Below, piece after piece: positions 49,380 to 58,401 of a DNA stretch of 64,000 bases. The stretch's first letter is position 1, and every line of letters starts with the position of its first letter. The DNA comes from Streptomyces sp. S4.7 (GTDB lineage: Bacteria; Actinomycetota; Actinomycetes; Streptomycetales; Streptomycetaceae): contig NZ_CP048397.1 in NCBI RefSeq assembly GCF_010384365.1, forward strand, positions 6,902,585-6,966,584. The letters are read 5' to 3'. A program made the translations under genes and the position numbers. A model generated the notes under the pieces. It saw nothing but the letters and a program-made list of their open reading frames with translations, did no database searches and was not told the origin of the DNA.

Positions 49380-52300
49380 ATGGCCAACGAGGAAAAGCTC
49401 CTGGACTACCTCAAGTGGGTGACCGCCGACCTGCACGAGACACGCCGACGGCTCGCCGACGCCGAAGCCGGACGCCACGAGCCCGTCGCCATCATCGGAA
49501 TGGGCTGCCGCCTCCCCGGAGGTGTCCGGTCCCCCGAGGACCTGTGGCGGCTTGTCTCCACCGGCGGCGACGCCGTCTCCCGCTTCCCCCGTGACCGGGG
49601 CTGGGACGTCGAAGGGCTCTACGACCCCGACCCCGAACGGCCCGGCCACACGTACGTGAAGGAGGGCGGATTCCTCTACGACGCCGCCCACTTCGACCCC
49701 GAGGCGTTCGACATGACCCCCCGGGAGGCCGCGGCCACCGACCCGCAGCACCGGCTGCTGCTGGAGACCGCCTGGGAGACCTTCGAGAACGCGGGCATCG
49801 ACCCCCTGTCCCTGCGCGGCACCGACACCGGCACGTTCGCCGGCGTCATGTACAGCGACTACGCCACCCAGGTCGGCAAAGCGCTCGAAGGGTACGAGGG
49901 GCACATCAGCATCGGCAGTGCGCCGAGCATCGCCTCCGGCCGTGTCGCCTACTCCTTCGGGCTCGAAGGCCCTGCCGTCACCGTCGACACCGCCTGCTCC
50001 TCCTCCCTGGTCGCCCTCCACCTCGCCGCCCAGGCCCTGCGCAACGGGGAGTGCTCCCTCGCGCTGGCCGGCGGCGCCACCGTCATGTGCGGGCCCGGCA
50101 TCTTCGTCGAGTTCAGCCGGCAGCGGGGACTGGCGCCCAACGGCCGGTGCAAGCCGTTCGCCGCCGCCGCCGACGGCACCGGCTGGGCCGAGGGCTCCGC
50201 GCTGCTCCTGGTGGAACGGCTCAGCGACGCCCGCCGCAACGGGCACCAGGTCCTCGCCGTGCTGCGCGGCTCGGCCGTCAACCAGGACGGCGCCTCCAAC
50301 GGGCTCACCGCCCCGAACGGGCCCTCGCAGCAGCGCGTCATCCGACAGGCCCTCTCCCACGCCGGCCTGTCGTCGGCGGACGTGGACGTCGTCGAGGCAC
50401 ACGGCACCGGCACCACCCTCGGCGACCCCATCGAGGCCCAGGCCATCCTCGCCACCTACGGTCAGGGCCGCCCCGACGGACAGCCGCTGCGGCTCGGCTC
50501 GGTCAAATCCAACCTCGGCCACACCCAGGCCGCCGCCGGTGCGGCGGGCCTGATGAAGATGATCCTGTCGATGCGGCACGGCGTGCTGCCCCGCAGTCTC
50601 CACATCGACGCGCCCACCCCGCACGTCGACTGGTCGGCGGGGTCCGTGGAACTCCTCACCGAGAACACCCCCTGGCCGGGCGGCGGCGAGCAGCCGCGCC
50701 GCGCCGGGGTGTCCTCCTTCGGTATGAGCGGCACCAACGCGCACGTCGTCATCGAGGAGCCGCCCGCCCCCGCGGAGCCGCCCGCCGCGCCGGTGCGCCC
50801 GGCCGGCCCCGTGACGCTGCGGCTCTCCGGACACTCCTCCGCCGCCCTGCGCGCCCAGGCCGACCGCACCCACCGCCACCTGACGGACCATCCGGACCTC
50901 GAACTGCCGGACGTGGCGCACACGCTCGCGACGGCACGGGCCACACTCGACCACCGGGGCGCCGCCGTCGGCGAAACCCGCGACGACGTCCTCGCCGCGC
51001 TGCGAGGGCTGGCCGACGGGTCACCGGCCGCCGTGAGCGGACGCGCCGTCGCCGGACGCCTCGCCGTCATGTTCACCGGTCAGGGCTCACAACGTCCGGG
51101 CATGGGACGGGAGTTGTACGCCCGGTTCCCGGTCTTCGCCGCAGCGTTCGACACCGTCTGCGCCGCACTCGACCCGCACCTGGACCGGCCGCTGCGTGAC
51201 CTCGTACTCGCCGAGCCGGGCACCGCGGCCGCCGACGAAGCGGCCGAACCCCTGGACCGTACGCAGTACACCCAACCCGCCCTCTTCGCCCTGGAAGTGG
51301 CGCTCTACCGGCTGGCCGAGTCCTTCGGCGTCCGCCCCGACCACCTGATCGGGCACTCGCTGGGCGAACTGACGGCCGTCCACGTCTCCGGCATGCTGGA
51401 CCTCCCCGACGCCTGCGCCTTCGTCGCCGCCCGCGGGCGCCTCATGCAGGCACTGCCCGAGGGCGGTGCCATGGCGGCCCTCCAGGTCGCCGAGGACCAG
51501 ATCCTGCCCATGATCAGCGGCCGGGCGCACCAGGTCGGCATCGCGTCCGTCAACAGCCCCGACTCCACGGTGATCTCGGGGGAGCGGAGCGCCGTCGAGG
51601 AGATCACCGCCTTCTGGGAGGTCTGGGGCCACAGCACCAAGCGGCTCCGGGTCAGCCACGCCTTCCACTCACCGCTGCTGGAACCGATGCTGTACGAGCT
51701 CACCGAGATCGTCTCCGGTCTGACGTTCCGGCCGGCGGCGATCCCCGTCGTCTCCAACCTCACCGGGAAGGTCCTCAGCACCGAGGAAGCCGCCTCCCCG
51801 CGCTACTGGGCCGATCACGTCCGGCACACCGTACGGTTCGCCGACTCCATCGCCCACCTCGCCCAGCAGGACGTCCGGTTCTACCTCGAACTCGGCCCCG
51901 ACGGCACCCTCACCGGGCTCACCTACGACTGTCTGACCAGCGGGGCCGCACCGAGCCCGGACGCCGCCGTCCTCGCCGCCGCACTGAGGCCCGGCGAGCC
52001 CGAGGCCATGACCTTCACGACCGCGTTGGCCCGGCTGCACGCGAGCGGCGCCCCGATCGCTCCTGACACCGACGGCTCCGGCACCCCCGCCGACGAACAC
52101 CGCCCCCCGGGCGGCGCCCTCGTACCACTGCCGACCTACGCCTTCCAGCGGCGCCGGCTGTGGGTCGACCCGCCGCCGGGGCCGAGGCCCCGGACGGTCT
52201 CCGCCGGCGACACCCCCTTCTGGGCGGCCGTCGAGAACGAAGACCTCGACCAGCTCGCCGCCACCGTGCACGCCGACGACGAGCAGCGGGCCGCACTCGC

Positions 52301-54041
52301 CGCCCTGCTCCCCGCCCTCACCGGCTGGCGGCGCGCCCAGGACGGCCGCTACCGGCTGCGCTGGGACCCGGTCCCCGACCCCGTGCCCGACGCGGGAGAC
52401 CACTCTGCCCCCGGCAACTGGCTCGCCGTGCTCCCCCCGGCGCTCGCCACCGCCGACGCCGCCGACGTCCTCACCGGGATCACCGGTGCGCTCACCGCCC
52501 ACGGGCACCGGGTCGTCGCCTTCGTCGCGGACCCGGACGGCGAACCCTCACCCGCCGAACTCCTGCGCGCACAGCTCGCCGCCGGCGCCCCGGACGGCAC
52601 GCCCTTCACCGGCGTACTGTCCCTGCTCGCCCTGGACGAGCGCCCGCACCACGACCACCCGGCCGTCTCCGTCGGTACGGCCCTCACCGCCGCACTCGTA
52701 CAGGGCGTGGCAGCCGCAGCGCGCCCCGTACCGGTCTGGGGTCTCACCCGCGGCGCCGTCGCCGTCGAGGCCTCGGACGGCACCCGCCCCGAACAGGCCC
52801 CGGTCTGGGCCGTGTTGCAGGCCGCCGCCGCCGAACTCCCCACCTGGTCCGGGGGCCTGATCGACCTGCCCGGCACACTCGACGACGACGCCGGACGCCG
52901 ACTGGCCGCCTTCCTGCGCGGCAGCGCCGAGCAGCAGGTCGCCCTGCGTCCCGCCGGGCTCCTCGCCCGCAGGCTGAGCCCGCTGCCGACGGACGGGAGC
53001 GACGTCTGGCAGCCCGGCGGAACCGTCCTCGTCACCGGCACCGACACCCCGTACGGCGCGCACGCCGCCCGGTGGCTCGCCGCGCACGGCGCCGAACATC
53101 TCGTCCTCCTCGCGGCCGAGGCGCCAACAGGACTGGCGGAGACGGGAGTCGGACTCACCCTGTGGCCGTACGACCCCACCGACGGCGACACGGACACCGA
53201 CCACGACGCTCTCGCCGCCCTGCTGGCGGACGCACCGGTCACCGCCGTGATCCACACCACCGGCGCCGCCCACACCGACCCCCGCACCGCCCTGGCCACC
53301 GCCCACCACCTCGACCGGCTCACCCGCGACCGGGACCTCGCCGCCTTCGTCGTCTTCTCCGACCTGTCCGGCACCCTCGGACTGCCCGGCACCGGCGCCC
53401 AGGCCCCGCTCCACGCCCGCCTCGAAGCACTCACCGACGCCCGGCGGGCCGCCGGACTCCCCGCCGCGACCCTCGCGTTCGGACCGCTCACCGAGGAGCC
53501 GCACCTCGCTTTGCTCGGCGTGCGCCCCCTCGCGCCGAAGCCCGCGATGGACGTGCTCGGCCGGATCCCCGCCCGGGGCGCGGCCACCACCGTCGTCGCC
53601 GACATCGACTGGGCACGGTTCACCGCCGAACCGAACAACGCCCCCCTGGCGCTGCTGCGGGAGATCCCCGGCGCCCGTACCCCCGCCGCGCACGACGGCA
53701 CCGGCCCGGCCGGCGCCGACCGTGACGCGGAGGGCGAACGGCTGCGCGCCCGGCTCGCCGAAGCGTCCGACGACGAAGAGGCGCGGGCCGTCCTGCTCGA
53801 CCTCGTACGCGACTGTGCCGCCGACATCCTCGGCCACCACTCCGCCGACCAGGTCGGACCCGAGGACAACCTCGCCGAGATCGGCTTCTCCTCCTTCTCC
53901 GCACTCCAGTTGTGCACACGGCTCAACGCCGCCACCCAACTGACCATGCCCACAGTCGTCGTCTACGACCATCCGACTCCGGCCGGTCTGGCCCTGCACA
54001 TGCACGGCCGGCTCGCCGCGACCGCACATCCCGCACGCTGA
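49380..54041 (+). CDS. Single-module PKS: docking-KS-AT-KR(inactive)-ACP, likely last polyether module
   Basis: Protein of 1,553 residues. An N-terminal coiled docking helix (1-35) shows it receives a chain from another PKS subunit. KS about 36-455 (DTACSSS near 203); malonyl AT (GHSLGE near 658, HAFH near 760); a reductase region whose NADPH motif is TGTDTPYG instead of GGTGALG and whose catalytic Tyr is absent, so the beta-keto group should remain; ACP with GFSSFSALQL near 1502. There is no thioesterase and no C-terminal docking domain. An unreduced malonyl unit with no TE is what tetronate formation needs: the beta-ketoacyl-ACP would be off-loaded with a glyceryl unit. The stop is 31 bp before the flavoprotein gene. 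Confidence 0.93.
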   Translation: MANEEKLLDYLKWVTADLHETRRRLADAEAGRHEPVAIIGMGCRLPGGVRSPEDLWRLVSTGGDAVSRFPRDRGWDVEGLYDPDPERPGHTYVKEGGFLYDAAHFDPEAFDMTPREAAATDPQHRLLLETAWETFENAGIDPLSLRGTDTGTFAGVMYSDYATQVGKALEGYEGHISIGSAPSIASGRVAYSFGLEGPAVTVDTACSSSLVALHLAAQALRNGECSLALAGGATVMCGPGIFVEFSRQRGLAPNGRCKPFAAAADGTGWAEGSALLLVERLSDARRNGHQVLAVLRGSAVNQDGASNGLTAPNGPSQQRVIRQALSHAGLSSADVDVVEAHGTGTTLGDPIEAQAILATYGQGRPDGQPLRLGSVKSNLGHTQAAAGAAGLMKMILSMRHGVLPRSLHIDAPTPHVDWSAGSVELLTENTPWPGGGEQPRRAGVSSFGMSGTNAHVVIEEPPAPAEPPAAPVRPAGPVTLRLSGHSSAALRAQADRTHRHLTDHPDLELPDVAHTLATARATLDHRGAAVGETRDDVLAALRGLADGSPAAVSGRAVAGRLAVMFTGQGSQRPGMGRELYARFPVFAAAFDTVCAALDPHLDRPLRDLVLAEPGTAAADEAAEPLDRTQYTQPALFALEVALYRLAESFGVRPDHLIGHSLGELTAVHVSGMLDLPDACAFVAARGRLMQALPEGGAMAALQVAEDQILPMISGRAHQVGIASVNSPDSTVISGERSAVEEITAFWEVWGHSTKRLRVSHAFHSPLLEPMLYELTEIVSGLTFRPAAIPVVSNLTGKVLSTEEAASPRYWADHVRHTVRFADSIAHLAQQDVRFYLELGPDGTLTGLTYDCLTSGAAPSPDAAVLAAALRPGEPEAMTFTTALARLHASGAPIAPDTDGSGTPADEHRPPGGALVPLPTYAFQRRRLWVDPPPGPRPRTVSAGDTPFWAAVENEDLDQLAATVHADDEQRAALAALLPALTGWRRAQDGRYRLRWDPVPDPVPDAGDHSAPGNWLAVLPPALATADAADVLTGITGALTAHGHRVVAFVADPDGEPSPAELLRAQLAAGAPDGTPFTGVLSLLALDERPHHDHPAVSVGTALTAALVQGVAAAARPVPVWGLTRGAVAVEASDGTRPEQAPVWAVLQAAAAELPTWSGGLIDLPGTLDDDAGRRLAAFLRGSAEQQVALRPAGLLARRLSPLPTDGSDVWQPGGTVLVTGTDTPYGAHAARWLAAHGAEHLVLLAAEAPTGLAETGVGLTLWPYDPTDGDTDTDHDALAALLADAPVTAVIHTTGAAHTDPRTALATAHHLDRLTRDRDLAAFVVFSDLSGTLGLPGTGAQAPLHARLEALTDARRAAGLPAATLAFGPLTEEPHLALLGVRPLAPKPAMDVLGRIPARGAATTVVADIDWARFTAEPNNAPLALLREIPGARTPAAHDGTGPAGADRDAEGERLRARLAEASDDEEARAVLLDLVRDCAADILGHHSADQVGPEDNLAEIGFSSFSALQLCTRLNAATQLTMPTVVVYDHPTPAGLALHMHGRLAATAHPAR

Positions 54042-54072
54042 CCGCCCACCGCGGCACGTGGAAGAACCCGGA

Positions 54073-55560
54073 ATGGAGATTCCTTTGACTGGCACCGTCG
54101 TCATAGCGGGAGCAGGCCCGGTCGGCCTGTTCCTCGCCAGCGAGCTGCGGCTGGCAGGGGTGGAAGCCGTCGTCCTCGAACGCTCACCGAAGGCGAACGA
54201 GCACACCGTCGGCGGCACCCTCCACGCCCGCACCGCCGACCTGTTCGACCAGCGCGGCATCATGGACACCCTGCGCGCCGGGAACCCCCCGCTGTGGCCG
54301 CGACTGCACTTCGCCAGCTACTGGCTGGACCTCGCGCCCCACATGGAGGACGAGTACTCCCTCCTCCTGCCGCAGCAGTACACCGAAGAGATGCTCGAAG
54401 CCCACGCCACCGAGCTCGGTGCCGACATCCGGCGCGGCCACACCTGCGTCAGCCTCACCCAGGACGCCGACGGCGTCACCGTCGGGGTACGCGCCGACAG
54501 CGGCGACTACGAGCTTCGCGGCGCCTACCTCGTCGGCTGCGACGGCGGTGACAGCACCGTCCGCGAACTGGCCGCGTTCCCCGTCCAGGAGAGCGGCCCG
54601 CGCTGGTACGGCCTGCTCGCCGACGTCGAGTCCATCGAGGGCGACTGGCACCCGGGCAACTACCCCGGAGGCCAGTTCGCGGTCATCCGGTCGCCGCACG
54701 AGGGCGGCCCCTCGCGCATCATGACGCTGGAGTTCAACGAAACGACCCAGCCGCCGCCGGCCGACCAGCCCGTCAGCGTCGAAGAGGTGATCGCCAGCAC
54801 CGAACGGATCACCGGACGCACCCCCGTCGTCGGCGAAGTCCAGTGGCTCCACCGCTACACCAACACCACACGCGAGGCCGAGAACTACCGGCAGGGCCGC
54901 GTCTTCGTCGCCGGGGACGCCGCACACCTGCACGTCGCCTTCGCGGGCCACGGTCTCAGCACCGGCCTGCACGACGCCGCCAACCTCGGCTGGAAGCTCG
55001 CCGCGGTCCTCGACGGACGCGCCCCCGACAGCCTCCTCGACACCTACGACGAGGAACGGCGGCCGGTCGGCCACCGGGCCTGCGTCTTCACCCAGTCACA
55101 GATGGCGCTGCTCACCCAGGGCCAGCAACTCGACATCCTGCGGCAGCTCTTCACCGACCTGGTCAAGCTTCCCGAGGTCAACCACCACCTCATCACCACC
55201 GTGACCGACGTCCGCTACGCCCTCGACGGCGCCGAGAAGGAGGACACCCACCCCCTCCTCGGCCGGCCCGTGCCGAACCAGCTCGTGAAGGACGCGGACG
55301 GACAGGCCACCGCCGTCGCCGAAGCACTCCGCGCCGGCCGCGGCGTGCTGATCGACCTCACCGACGGCGCCGCCGCACTGCCCGACACCTCCGGCCGCCG
55401 GGGTCACCTCGACAGCGTGTCCCGGGGCCCGGCCGACGCCGTCGACGCCACGGCGCTGCTCGTACGCCCCGACGGCTTCGTCGCCTGGGCCGCGACAGCC
55501 GACACAGGAAACGACGGCCTGGAGCCCGCACTGCGCCGCTGGTTCGGCGACACCGCCTGA
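54073..55560 (+). CDS. FAD-dependent oxygenase-fold protein (PyrE3/Tsn11-like cyclase candidate)
   Basis: Flavoprotein of 495 residues of the aromatic-hydroxylase family. FAD motifs: VVIAGAGPVGLF at the N-terminus, LVGCDGGDSTVRE, and GRVFVAGDAAHLH followed by GHGLSTGLHDAANLGWKLA. The ATG at 54073 is used here; a TTG at 54085 has a good GGAG in front and would still keep the whole motif. The family contains hydroxylases such as PgaE/RdmE, but also PyrE3-type proteins that bind FAD and catalyse [4+2] cyclisation in tetronate pathways. Since no aromatic polyketide genes are present, a cyclase role in building the cyclohexane ring is favoured. It is cotranscribed with the terminal PKS module. Confidence 0.78.
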   Translation: MEIPLTGTVVIAGAGPVGLFLASELRLAGVEAVVLERSPKANEHTVGGTLHARTADLFDQRGIMDTLRAGNPPLWPRLHFASYWLDLAPHMEDEYSLLLPQQYTEEMLEAHATELGADIRRGHTCVSLTQDADGVTVGVRADSGDYELRGAYLVGCDGGDSTVRELAAFPVQESGPRWYGLLADVESIEGDWHPGNYPGGQFAVIRSPHEGGPSRIMTLEFNETTQPPPADQPVSVEEVIASTERITGRTPVVGEVQWLHRYTNTTREAENYRQGRVFVAGDAAHLHVAFAGHGLSTGLHDAANLGWKLAAVLDGRAPDSLLDTYDEERRPVGHRACVFTQSQMALLTQGQQLDILRQLFTDLVKLPEVNHHLITTVTDVRYALDGAEKEDTHPLLGRPVPNQLVKDADGQATAVAEALRAGRGVLIDLTDGAAALPDTSGRRGHLDSVSRGPADAVDATALLVRPDGFVAWAATADTGNDGLEPALRRWFGDTA

Positions 55561-55581
55561 CACGGCGGAAGACAACGAAGA

Positions 55582-55617
55582 GGTGCCCCGGGCGTCGGTC
55601 ACGACACCCGGGGCACC
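55582..55617. terminator. Bidirectional terminator hairpin
   Basis: GGTGCCCCGGGCGTCG (55582-55597) pairs with CGACACCCGGGGCACC (55602-55617) with one mismatch around GTCA. It separates the convergent flavoprotein and epoxidase genes. Confidence 0.8.
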
Positions 55618-55678
55618 CTCACGTTGCGCGACTCGCGGCCGTACGACTCACACGGTCGCCCACCGGCCCACCCGTCCG

Positions 55679-57112
55679 TCAGCGGACGGCGACCCGCGCC
55701 GGCCCACGCAGAAGAGCCAGCTCGGCCCCGCTCAACCGGGGCTGCGGCAGCGGCTTCGCACCCGACGCCGCCGCGGCACGTACCGCGTCGAGCACCCCGG
55801 CGTCCTCCAGACCCGCCAGCGGCTCCGACATCGACATCACCCCCGTCATCGCCACGTTCACCCCGGCATCCCGCGACGCGGCCGCCTGCAGCAGATCCGC
55901 GAACCGCGCCCGCGCCTCGGCCCGCGCCCCCAACTCCGCGTCGCGGGACACGATCCGGCACTCGGGGAACCGCACGTCCTGCGACGTCGCCCACAGCCAC
56001 GGATCGTCCACCGCCGCGCTGATCGCCCCCACCGTCTCCCGCGCCCGCTGGGGACGCACCCCGTGCGCAGCGAGCTCGTTCCGCAGCGCCTCGGCGCCAC
56101 GCGCCGCCGCCGTCATCCCGTGCCCGTACGCGGGGTTGAGCGCCGACAGCGCGTCCCCCAGCACCAGCAGCCCCGCCGGCCAGGACGGCATGCGCTCGTA
56201 CCGCAGCCGCCGGTTACGCGTACTGCGCGTACTGCGCGGCTCCGTCAGCGGCTCGGCCGCGGCGACCATACGCGCCACCAGCGGATGACGCAGACTCCGC
56301 GCGAACGCCGCGAAACCCGGCGCGTCGGCGGGCGGACGCGCACCCCGGCTGCCGGACAGCGACACCATCCACCGATCACCCTCGATCGGCACCACCAGAC
56401 CGTTGCGCGCCGGTTTCGCCACCCGGTGGTCCGCGTACAGACTCACCACCGGAAAGACACCCGCCGCGCCCTCGGGCGCCCGGAAGACCCGCGTGGTGTA
56501 CGTCAGGCCGGAGTCCACCGTCTCCTCCTCGGCCGCCGGCAGACCGAACCCCGTCAGCCAGCCGCTCAGCCCCGAGCCACGCCCCGTCGCGTCCACCACG
56601 ACATCGGCGGCCAGCAGCCGCTCCGCGCCCCCCTCGCCGTCCCGCGCCCGAACCCGTACACCGCTCACGGCTCCGGCGTCACCGGCCAGACCGGCGGCCA
56701 CGGTGCCCTCAAGCACCGATACGTTCGGCAACGCGAGCACACAACCACGCAGCACCCACTCCAGCAACGCCCGACTGCACGTGAGCATGTACTGCGTCTC
56801 GGGGAACCGCTCGCACCAGCCGGCCGCCGACATCAGCAGCATGTCCCGCTGCACCCCGACCCGTCGCGCGCCCGCCGCCAGCAGCCGCTCGGTCGCGCCC
56901 GGCAACAGCCGCTCCACCGCCCGCGCCCCACCGGACCACAGCACATGCGCGTGCTCCGCCTGCGGCACACCCGTACGCGCCGCGGGCCCCTCGGCCGGGT
57001 ACTCGTCCCTCTCCACGACGGTGACCGAACCCACGTACGGCGCGAGAGCCGCGGCGGCCAGCAGACCGGCGACACTGCCGCCCAGCACCACCGCGTGAGT
57101 CCCCCCGCTCAC
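55679..57112 (-). CDS. Flavin-dependent epoxidase of polyether biosynthesis (MonCI/Lsd18-like)
   Basis: FAD monooxygenase of 477 residues. The start is GTG at 57112, whose GTGA overlaps the KSIII stop. It closely resembles Lsd18 as I recall it: AVVLGGSVAGLLAA at the N-terminus, GVPQAEHAHVLWSGGARAVE, YMLTCSRALLEW, VDATGRGSGL, DSGLTYTTRVFRAPE, and VLGDALSALNPAYGHGM. Lsd18 and MonCI epoxidise isolated double bonds of the polyene precursor. Here the predicted CH3-CH=CH- end left by the first PKS module is a natural substrate. The resulting epoxide would give the tetrahydrofuran oxygen and the secondary alcohol that is later methylated. The paired hydrolase is at 60691-61110. Confidence 0.93.
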   Translation of the reverse strand: MSGGTHAVVLGGSVAGLLAAAALAPYVGSVTVVERDEYPAEGPAARTGVPQAEHAHVLWSGGARAVERLLPGATERLLAAGARRVGVQRDMLLMSAAGWCERFPETQYMLTCSRALLEWVLRGCVLALPNVSVLEGTVAAGLAGDAGAVSGVRVRARDGEGGAERLLAADVVVDATGRGSGLSGWLTGFGLPAAEEETVDSGLTYTTRVFRAPEGAAGVFPVVSLYADHRVAKPARNGLVVPIEGDRWMVSLSGSRGARPPADAPGFAAFARSLRHPLVARMVAAAEPLTEPRSTRSTRNRRLRYERMPSWPAGLLVLGDALSALNPAYGHGMTAAARGAEALRNELAAHGVRPQRARETVGAISAAVDDPWLWATSQDVRFPECRIVSRDAELGARAEARARFADLLQAAASRDAGVNVAMTGVMSMSEPLAGLEDAGVLDAVRAAAASGAKPLPQPRLSGAELALLRGPARVAVR

Positions 57113-58134
57113 AGCACCTCCACGGCGATCCCGCCCCTGACCCACTCGGTGGCCTCGACCGTCAGACCCACGACACGCCCGCCACTGCCCAGACCGGCCA
57201 GCGCACGCTCCAGCTGGAACAGCAGAAGCCCGTTGCCGTTGTTGCCCGTCTCCTCGACACGGCTCGTCACACTCGACTCCGCCACACCCAGCAGCTCGCA
57301 CACCCGCTCCGTGACACGCCCGGAGTGCTGCGGCGGAAGCACCGCGTCGACATCGGAGTCCTTCCACCCGACATCGTCCAGCAACTCCCGCCACGCCTCG
57401 GCCGCCAGCACCGGAACCTGCGTCTCCACAGCGCCCCGGTCGTCGGTCACGGCCGGCGCCCCCGTCCCGGCATGGGCACCGAACCACTCCACGGTCTGCG
57501 CCGGAGGAAGCCCGCCGACCAGCCGGGTGCGCACCCGCCGGACCACGGCGGCCCCCGGGCGCGGCTCCACGCTCAGCACCGCGCACCCGGCGCCGTCACC
57601 CGCCAGTGCCATCGAGACCAGCTCGGCGGGGGACAGATGCTTGATGTCGCCACTGGGATCGAAGTGCTTGACCCAGGTGTCGCCGCCCAGAACCAGCGCC
57701 GTACGGGCCGAACCGCCCGCCAGGCGCTGCACGGCGATCTCCATCGCCTGCACGACCCCCGCACACCCGGACTGCACCTGGTACGACGGCACGCCGTCGA
57801 TGCCCAGCCGGTCCGCGACGATGTTGACCGTCGCGGGCATCAGCATGTCCGGCATGCTCGTGCCCATCACCAGCAGATCGACGTCCTGCGCGTCCAGCCC
57901 GGCCGCCGCCAGCGCCTCCCGCGCCGCGGCCTCCCCGAGATCCGCCAGGGTGTGGGTGATCTCGCCGGACTCCAGGTCCCTGGCCAGATGACGGGAGCGG
58001 ATCCCCACACCCGTCTCGGCCCAGCGCGCCCAGCTGTCCCCGACACCGAGCCGGTGCGCCAGCGCCACGTTGTCGACCGGAGGACCGGGCAGGGCCGTCC
58101 TGACCGACAGGATGTGAATGTTCGGACTGTCCAT
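57109..58134 (-). CDS. Second divergent KSIII (FabH-like) enzyme
   Basis: Thiolase-fold protein of 341 residues. I chose ATG at 58134, which has GGAGACGGG upstream and aligns with the other KSIII of the window; in-frame starts further up have weaker ribosome sites. Cys124 sits in QSGCAGVVQAMEI. The FabH His motif is PPQHS rather than PHQAN, so the histidine is shifted two places, and the Asn region is GNNGNG. It is clearly related to the protein at 46675-47727 (shared ALPGPPV start, SRHLA, GEIxxT-type stretch, PPQ motif), but is well diverged, so the two are not a recent duplicate. One of them probably forms the tetronate; the role of the other is open. It is translationally coupled to the epoxidase. 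Confidence 0.82.
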   Translation of the reverse strand: MDSPNIHILSVRTALPGPPVDNVALAHRLGVGDSWARWAETGVGIRSRHLARDLESGEITHTLADLGEAAAREALAAAGLDAQDVDLLVMGTSMPDMLMPATVNIVADRLGIDGVPSYQVQSGCAGVVQAMEIAVQRLAGGSARTALVLGGDTWVKHFDPSGDIKHLSPAELVSMALAGDGAGCAVLSVEPRPGAAVVRRVRTRLVGGLPPAQTVEWFGAHAGTGAPAVTDDRGAVETQVPVLAAEAWRELLDDVGWKDSDVDAVLPPQHSGRVTERVCELLGVAESSVTSRVEETGNNGNGLLLFQLERALAGLGSGGRVVGLTVEATEWVRGGIAVEVL

Positions 58135-58200
58135 CCCGTCTCCAATTCTCCCGCGCACACGTGCGGATGACATACCGGACGCCGATGCTGTCGCCGTCGG

Positions 58201-58218
58201 CTAAAGCCCCCCTAACTC
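58201..58218 (-). promoter_or_regulatory. Candidate SARP box before KSIII/epoxidase operon
   Basis: On the minus strand GAGTTAGGGGGG is followed by CTTTAG. The two TTAG steps are 11 bp apart (A opposite 58213 and 58202). It lies about 70-85 bp upstream of the KSIII start at 58134. Confidence 0.5.
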
Positions 58219-58261
58219 ACCGTTCCCCCACATGAGACGCACTCCGCGGCATTCAGATTCT

Positions 58262-58282
58262 CTTTAGCGGGTTGCTAGGCGG
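58262..58282 (+). promoter_or_regulatory. Candidate SARP box before methyltransferase
   Basis: CTTTAGCGGG and GCTAGGCGG carry their TAG steps 11 bp apart (A at 58266 and 58277). The site lies about 120-140 bp before the methyltransferase ATG, back to back with the minus-strand site at 58201-58218. Confidence 0.5.
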
Positions 58283-58401
58283 CTCTGTTGAGAATGAGGC
58301 CGTCCGTATTCCGCACAGTAGGGCCGTCAGCACGCGCCGCGGTGAGACAGCACGGCCATCGCCAACCCCTGCGGCCTGCTTGGTCAGGAGGAAAGCGAAT
58401 T

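Noticed and set aside
55679..57112. Flavin-dependent halogenase or geranylgeranyl reductase
   Set aside because: The halogenase WxWxIP motif is absent, and residue patterns along the whole length match the Lsd18/MonCI epoxidase group.
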